This document shows positions 58,160 through 64,000 of a stretch of 64,000 bases of DNA, piece after piece (positions within the stretch are counted from its first letter, which is position 1; every line of letters begins with the position of its first letter). The translations under genes were made by a program, and so were the position numbers. The stretch is from the NCBI GenBank assembly GCA_027924645.1, contig BSBN01001251.1, positions 558,001 through 622,000 on the forward strand, in the 5' to 3' direction. The notes below the pieces were generated by a model. That model had not been told where the DNA came from and did no database searches. It saw only the letters and a list, made by a program, of their open reading frames with translations. The stretch comes from Cunninghamia lanceolata. Its lineage: Eukaryota; Streptophyta; Pinopsida; Cupressales; Cupressaceae.

Positions 58160-59985
58160 CATAGTAAATAAAAATATTATCAAAACCCTCTGTAGCTGGT
58201 TCAATTCTAAAAAAGAAAGTGGTTGATCATAAACAGATTAGATGGAAATATCCTCCCCTAGACTAGCTAAAAGTAAATTTTGATGGGGCATCCAAAGGTA
58301 ACCCTAGTCTCTCAGGAATTGGTTGTGTTTAATATAAGACCATATGGGTAACCTTCTTTTGTTAAAGCTCTTAAAATAGTGGATGGTACTAATATAGAAG
58401 TAGAAACTCAAGCGCAACTTTTGGGAATTAAGATGGCTAATTATTTGGGTCTCGAAAAGATAGTTTTAGAAGGTGACTCGAAGATAATTATTGATGCCTT
58501 TCAAAGTAGAAATATGGGAAACTGGAAAATAGATTACATTTTAAGAGAAGCTTGGGATATTTGTGACTCTTTTGAAGACTTCAAATGTCAGCATATTTAC
58601 AAGGAGGGGAACCAAGTGGCAGATTTGTTGGTAAATATTGCTCGTATAAGGGGAAGCCAGACTCTAGTGATTAACCAAGCTTCATTACATTAGCATCAGG
58701 CTATTATGGAGGCCTTAAAGAGAGATATAATATGATATAATTTCTCTTTGCGAAGAGAATATGGTTTTTTTGCTAACTTGGTTTTTTTGTTTGGCAGGGT
58801 CACTATCTTATTGAGTTACTTCTATGTTAAGATATTTTCCCACATGCTTATTTTGGAGCAGCGATGAAACTATTAGTTGAAGTACATGACATGCTTTTAT
58901 ATGTGTGATTTAATGGGAAAGGAGATCTTACTTAATGTTTCTTTGATGGAAAGATTTTCTTCATGTGAAAGTTGAGTTAAGCATTAATTTCGCTCGTATT
59001 GTGGGCAATATTTCATGGTACATCTAGAGATTTCTTCTCACTTCATTTTGTTGGCTTTACTCTTTCAGAGATAGAGAAAGGTGAAAGGTTATCATGAAGA
59101 ATGCTCTGGGAAATAGGAGATTATTGTTATCAGTCCAAAAATGGGAGATGTCGATTCATGGACCTATATACTTTAACCTTCTTTCACGAGCGTTCAAAAT
59201 TATGGATGAAAAGGTGGAGGAAGCAATTGTTGAAGTTTGTGGTAAGGACTTCCATAATAGTTCTCTTTTAATTTACTCTTCATAGATTATTTCACATTTT
59301 CTCTCAAATGCGATGGATATTGTGCAAAATGCAGATATGGTTTGTGCCTTGGGGAAAAATTTTGTTCACGACTATCTATTTTCAAAAGAAAATTTTAGGG
59401 AGTATTTGGTAAAATATGACCTTTAGAATGGTGAGGAACTAATCGGTGGTTTGTTTTCCATGAGAGATTTGCAGAAAAAGATAGAAATCACTGTGTTTAC
59501 AATGCAGTAGTGCATGGATTGTAAAACAATTATACTGTTTCCTTGGAGCGTTCCCTCCATTCACATGGTAGACATATTGGAGTGGTTAAACATGAAAGAA
59601 TTGAAGTTGTTTTTAGGGGGTGGATGTTTTTGCTTCACTATCAACCCCCCATTCCTATTGCAGATGGCATTGGTGATAATATGGAGCATTAGGGTTTCTT
59701 GGTGGCTGATTTTAATGAAGGCAACCTTGTCATTTAGCCTTTCGCTCTATTTTTGTAAACCCAACACTTTTGTTTAATGATGGGTGTTTCATCTCAGTAT
59801 TAGTTTTTGGGCTGCCTTTCTATATGGTATTATAGATTTGTGTATGTTGTAGCTTATGTGAATGTAGTTGTTTGTTTTGGACACTTTGTTCTATTGGTTG
59901 GGGTTATTGGTATGTTTGCCCATGTTGGGGCTTTTGTAATACATCTTTTATTATTAATATAATTATGGTGGAACCAACTTTACCG
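58160..59985 (+). mobile_element. 3' end of an L1-type LINE (5'-truncated)
   Basis: It begins with the stretch that joins RT to RNase H in plant L1 ORF2, contains an RNase H domain, and continues through ~1.3 kb of non-coding DNA. It ends in GCTTTTGTAATACATC(T)TTTATTATTAATATAATT, the usual tail of plant L1 copies, then an A-rich stretch. The 5' truncation abuts the MITE-like element. No target duplication could be defined. Confidence 0.7.
58225..58693 (+). pseudogene. LINE ORF2 RNase H domain (broken)
   Basis: IRWKYPPLD, a TAG, then LKVNFDGASKGNPSLSGIGCV and a TAA. After a one-base shift near 58350 the frame is open to 58693. All four acids of the DEDD set can be seen (NFDGAS, EVETQAQLLGIKMA, LEGDSKIII, GNQVADLL). 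RNase H at the C-terminus of ORF2 is a known feature of plant L1 elements and also occurs in host RVT_3-type genes. The LINE-type 3' tail favours a LINE. Confidence 0.8.
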
Positions 59986-59989
59986 ATTA

Positions 59990-60170
59990 AAAAAATTATC
60001 AAAAAATATTTATATGGTAGGTGTCTCTCTGAGTCTAGATTCATATCCAGTAATAATCATGTCATTTTGATATTAAACAAAAAAGTTATCCCAAAAATAG
60101 TGAGTGCTAGTCAAAACTATACAAACTGTTGTAAATCTGACTATTTTCTAATAAATTTAATATAGTAAGT
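59990..60170. repeat. Dispersed segment also present at 57020-57192
   Basis: Both copies share TCTAGATTCATATCC, AATCATG(C/T)CATTTTGA and TCTGACTATTTT-like blocks in the same order and orientation. Together they bracket the MITE-like element and the LINE tail. Confidence 0.55.
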
Positions 60171-61184
60171 AAAATTTTATGAAACATTTGTTCATAGTGA
60201 TGATAGGCCTCTAAATCTAGTTTCTAAAATATTTTGAATTATTTCATTTCAATATCATATGAGGGAGTTAGAGAAAAAATGTTGTCTACTAGTCTATCTC
60301 GTTATTAAAAAGAAAAAAAACCATGTAGCAATTAGTTAAAAAATGGGCAAACCAATGATTATTGTTTTTCAAATTTGTATCATTATGAGTCATTGCATGT
60401 TAGTTCGAGATCATTAAACATTTTGTTAAATTATCATTGAAGTAAATTTTTTGCAATTTTTTTGTAATATTTATGTTAAGATTAACAAGGTCAAAAGTTG
60501 CAACCATTAATCTAACTGCACATTAACTTTTTTTAATCTTTTTTTTTTGTGATCATTTTATGTAAATAAGACAATGCATACAATGTATTTTTATTTTAGT
60601 ATTAAAATTAAATTGAGATTAATTACCTCAATTTAATACTAAAGCTTATTGATGAGAAATTAACTACCTCAATCAACATATGAACAAATGAATATATAAA
60701 ATAGAAATACATATTGCAACCAAGCAAAATAGTATCTAGTTTCATTTCCTATATTACTCAATAGTTACAATGGATAGTTACCCATGTGCTATGGTGAGAT
60801 AGAATGACAACCATAAGGACACTTCGTGATATCTTTCTTAGTGTATCAATCAAAATTATGAAACAAGTGTGTTTTATTACTATTTTATACAAATGATCTG
60901 TAAGGTGTCTTCTATTGAAAATATCTATAATAAAACATGAATCATTTGGTAGAATTTGAACGACAGATAATTTATATGAGAAATATGAATTGAACTATTC
61001 TTTTTGTTACATTGAAGATTTCTAAATAAGCATCTCTTGCTTACATGTCTCTTGTTGATTAACATTTCCATCCAATACCTTTATTCATTATGATAAATTA
61101 CTATTATGATAGTGGATAGTACAAAAATACTAATATTCTTGTAGGATTAACAGAAATAAATCAAATATTCAAATTCATGCATAC
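60171..61184. other. Unassigned AT-rich DNA
   Basis: No gene, LTR or clear repeat was recognised. Confidence 0.45.
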
Positions 61185-61505
61185 TAATAGAGATGTAATA
61201 AACACTCTAAAGCCCACTTTCAGCTCATTTCTAGCATTCCAAAGCCCACTTCTAGCACTCCACATCCCACTTCCAACATTCAATAACCCATTTTTAGTAC
61301 TGCAAAGCCCACTTTCAGTCCATTTCCAACACTTCAAAGCCCACTTTCCACTCATTTTTAGCATTCTAGAGCCCACTTCCAACATTCAATAGCCCATTTT
61401 CAATATTCTAGAGCCCACTTCCAACACTTTGAAGCTCACTTTTAGCTCATTTCTAACATTCTGAAGCCCATTTATAGAACTCTGAAGCCCAATTCTAGCA
61501 CCCTT
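61185..61505. repeat. Minisatellite of AAAGCCCACTTCCAACATTC-like units
   Basis: About ten loose copies of a 20-35-bp pattern (AGCCCACTT, then CAGCTCATTTCTAGCATTC or a shorter form). It is the first of five adjoining arrays. The apparent frames here (61161-61568, both strands) come from the repeat. Confidence 0.75.
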
Positions 61506-61559
61506 GGGGATCTCATTTTGTTTTGCACCTTTGGAGCTTAATTTTTGTTCAATGGCTCC

Positions 61560-61835
61560 AAAACTCACACTCTATTCAGAATCTCTAGAGCTCACAATCT
61601 ATTCAACACCTCTAGAGCTCACATTTTATTCAACACCTCCAAAGCTCACACTCTAATCAGCATCTTTGGAGCTCACATTTTGTTTAGCACCTCTAGAGCT
61701 CACATTTTGTTCAACACCTCTAGAGCTCACACTCTATTCAACATCTTTAGAGATTACATTCTATTTAGCACCTCTGGAGCTCACATTATATTTAGCACCT
61801 CTAGAGCTCAAGTTCTATTCTACACTTCCAGAGCT
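61560..61835. repeat. 27-bp minisatellite (CTCTAGAGCTCACATTTTGTTCAACAC type)
   Basis: Ten or so copies in exact 27-base phase. Being a multiple of three, it gives a nine-residue repeat (SRAHILFNT-like) in one frame, which explains the 122-codon open frame at 61545-61913. I do not take that as a gene. Confidence 0.9.
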
Positions 61836-62275
61836 ACTTTTCAAAGTTTCCCTTTAGAGATACTTTTTGAAGCTTCTTTCCAGAGCTCTTCTAGACTTGC
61901 TTTTCGAAGATGATTTCTACAGCTGCTTTCTAGAATTGATTTCTAGAGCTACTTTCTAGAGTTGTTTTCCAGAGATGCCTTCTAAAGATCATTTCTAGAA
62001 TTGCCTTCTAGAGCTTCCCTCCAAAGCTAATTTCTAGAGCGACCTTCCATAGCTAATTGATAGAGCTACTTTTTGAAGCTACCTTCTAGATCTAATTTCC
62101 AAAACTACCTTCTAGAGCTAATTTCTAGAGCTATCCTCTAGAGATAATTTCCAGAGCTACCTTCTATAGCTAATTTTTGGATTTGATTTTTGGAGTTGAT
62201 TTCTAAAGTTGCTTTCTAGAGCTCCCTAGAGTTACTCTCTAAGATACCTCTAGAGCATACTTAAAAAAGAGAGTT
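61836..62275. repeat. Short TCTAGAGCT-rich repeats
   Basis: Units of roughly 18-20 bp alternate CTTCTAGAGCTA with ATTTCTAGAGCTA. TCTAGA and AGAGCT are palindromic or near-palindromic, so the array is rich in small inverted repeats. Confidence 0.75.
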
Positions 62276-62279
62276 GAAG

Positions 62280-62520
62280 AGTAGTTATGGAAAATATTTT
62301 CTAAGGAAGGAGAGAGAGAGAGAAGAGTTGAAAACTAGTAATGGTGGATTTTTTTATAAAAAGAGTTAAAAACTAGCAATGTTGACTCTTTTTCAAAAAA
62401 AAAGAAAGAGAGAAAAGAGTTGAAAACTAGTGATGGAGGCTCTTTTTCAAACAAATAAGGTAGAGAAGAGTTGAAAACCACATTTGATGGCGACTCTTTT
62501 CTAAAACATAAAAAAAGTTT
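62280..62520. repeat. Roughly 60-bp repeats with AGAGTTGAAAACTAG core
   Basis: About four copies of AGAGTTGAAAACTAGTGATGG, a CTCTTTTTCAAA segment and an A/GA-rich tail. They are inserted within the TCTAGAGCT-type repeats, which resume on the right. Confidence 0.75.
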
Positions 62521-62529
62521 TGTACCCAA

Positions 62530-63070
62530 AAAAAAATTTGCTTTCCAAAGTTTGAGTTGCTTTCTGGAGCTACCTTCCAGAGCTGCCTTCTGAAGCTTCT
62601 TTTAGAGCTATCTTTTTGTAGATAGTTTTTAGAGCTCCATTTTAGAAATGCCATGTAGAGCTACTTTGCAGAGCTCTCTTCTAGAGTTTCATTTTGATGT
62701 TACCTTCTGAATCTCCTCCAGAGTTTCCTTCCAAAGATGCTTCGAAAGCCACCTCCAAAGCTGCTTCTAGGGCATACTTTTGGACCCACCTCTGGAGCTA
62801 CTTTCAGATCCATTCTTTTTCACTTCAAATGTAGAGCATCCCTTCAATGATAAATTTAGAGCTTTCTTCAGCAATAACTTTTTGTATCCTTTCAATGATA
62901 CCTCTATAACTCTCTTCTTCATTTCATACATGTTCCATTTCTTTGGAGTTGTTTATGTCTTCATCTTCTCTGGACCATCCCTCCAATGATTCTTATAGAG
63001 TCATTCATGTTCCATTTCTCTAGAGTATCCTTTCAATAATATTTTTGAAGCTATCTTCTTCAATCTCATT
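62530..63070. repeat. AGAGCT-type repeats resume, then CCTTCAATGATA-type units
   Basis: GAGCTACCTTCCAGAGCTGCCTT-like units to about 62815. Loose 55-65-bp units with CCTTCAATGATA and TAGAGCTTTCTTC follow to about 63070. No gene. Confidence 0.65.
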
Positions 63071-64000
63071 CTAGAGTTTTCTTGTCAACAAAAATTTTGG
63101 TGCCATTTTCAAAGCTCCAACCAATATTCACTATACAATCTATTCCACCACTTTCATTAATAAAGATAGAAACTACAGGTATGATTAGTATTGAAGGAAT
63201 TAGAATAATGTGGCATGAAAAAAACAAGGATAACTTTGAAATATGGCCAAGGCATATTCTATTAATTTATTCATAAATATAACTACTAGTTGTTTTAATT
63301 ACAGATAAGTTCACTTTTAGGAAAGCTAATTAAAAATTAGAAATTGCCCACACCACTTTACTAGTTACAAATGAGAGATTTTAGTGATGGTGTTTTCTGA
63401 GAAAAAAATGAAGAAATAATGGACAAAAAATTGAAGTGAGAATATGATACCATGGAAAGTATCTAAATGCATGTGGGAAAGTCATACAAAAATTATTGAA
63501 AACTAGTAAAATGGTTGTTGTTTTTAAAAGAGTTCAGAAAAAAAAAAAAGTCAATCAATTTACTAGAAGAGATTTTATGCATAGTCTATTAGACTTTTAG
63601 TCTGAGAAGATTAATCTCTCTAAGATATTTTATCAATAGTTCCCATACATAGTCTATGCTAAAATCTTAGCTATTGTAATGATTGTACAAGGTATTTACA
63701 GAAAAAAACTACTCATACATCTTAAACAATATGAGCAAATGGCTTCTAGCTTTTATTCCCCTCTATCCCAACTTTCTAGAATATATTAAATTTTAAAATT
63801 TCATAAAAAATGTGAAAGTTATGGCCATTTATGATTGATAGGTTCTTCATAAAATTCAAATGGACAAAACATAAATATGGAAATGAAGGAATAATTTTAA
63901 GTGCAATTAATGGATAAGCTTCAATGAGTCTTATCATGGAGTACTTCCATTGAACAATCAATGAATACTTTCAAAAATGAAGAAAAGAAGAAGGAAAAAG
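63071..64000. other. Unassigned AT-rich DNA
   Basis: Nothing recognisable to the window edge. Confidence 0.45.

Noticed and set aside
58379..58693. RNase H frame considered as a host RVT_3-type gene
   Set aside because: Upstream part is broken, and a LINE-type 3' tail follows. A host gene is possible but less likely.
61545..61913. 122-codon open frame with a nine-residue repeat
   Set aside because: Explained by a 27-bp minisatellite in triplet phase. No start context or domain, and the array continues out of frame.

Overview
The window is plant nuclear DNA. It is built almost entirely of retrotransposons nested in one another and ageing in place, with satellite-like arrays between them. The mix is a Sirevirus-like Ty1/copia gag, a second copia element, Ty3/gypsy chromoviruses, a Tat-like gypsy element with a second RNase H, a short non-autonomous LTR element, an L1-type LINE tail and probable TIR DNA elements. 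There is no intact host gene, and no tRNA, rRNA or CRISPR array that I can see. This fits a large, slowly purged seed-plant genome. A gymnosperm is my best guess, but it is inference.

Layout. 1-4015: youngest-looking copia element (minus strand), with an open gag and a 2.6 kb LTR, inserted into the start of the RT region of a second copia element (4016-7917, minus). That element in turn sits inside the integrase of an old gypsy element (7918-9281, plus; LTR from 9282). 9621-15987: a complete but broken gypsy chromovirus (plus) with two 820-bp LTRs. 15988-19296: nothing recognised. 19297-23246: three LTR-like segments. 23325-28570: a 5.2 kb CA-rich degenerate tandem array with higher-order structure. 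28571-36150: the least repeat-like part, holding a dirigent-domain pseudogene (30620-31043) and a CpG-rich block (33.5-34.5 kb).

36152-52500: a tandemly duplicated segment of about 2.8 kb, with a 9.8 kb Tat-like gypsy element (38990-48786, minus, 5-bp target duplication) inserted near the junction of the copies. 52484-56560: remains of a gypsy pol, an LTR/primer-site region and a 1.7 kb non-autonomous LTR element (54796-56533). 57195-58154: a MITE-like TIR element. 58160-59985: LINE tail. 61185-63070: mosaic of minisatellites sharing an AGAGCT core.

How the parts work together. Each autonomous element encoded gag (particle), protease, reverse transcriptase/RNase H and integrase, primed from a tRNA site beside the 5' LTR. 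All but the leftmost are now dead. Premature stops are strongly skewed to TAG, as expected if CAG glutamine codons lose a methylated CHG cytosine by deamination. Counts of stops and LTR differences were made by eye and should be recomputed.
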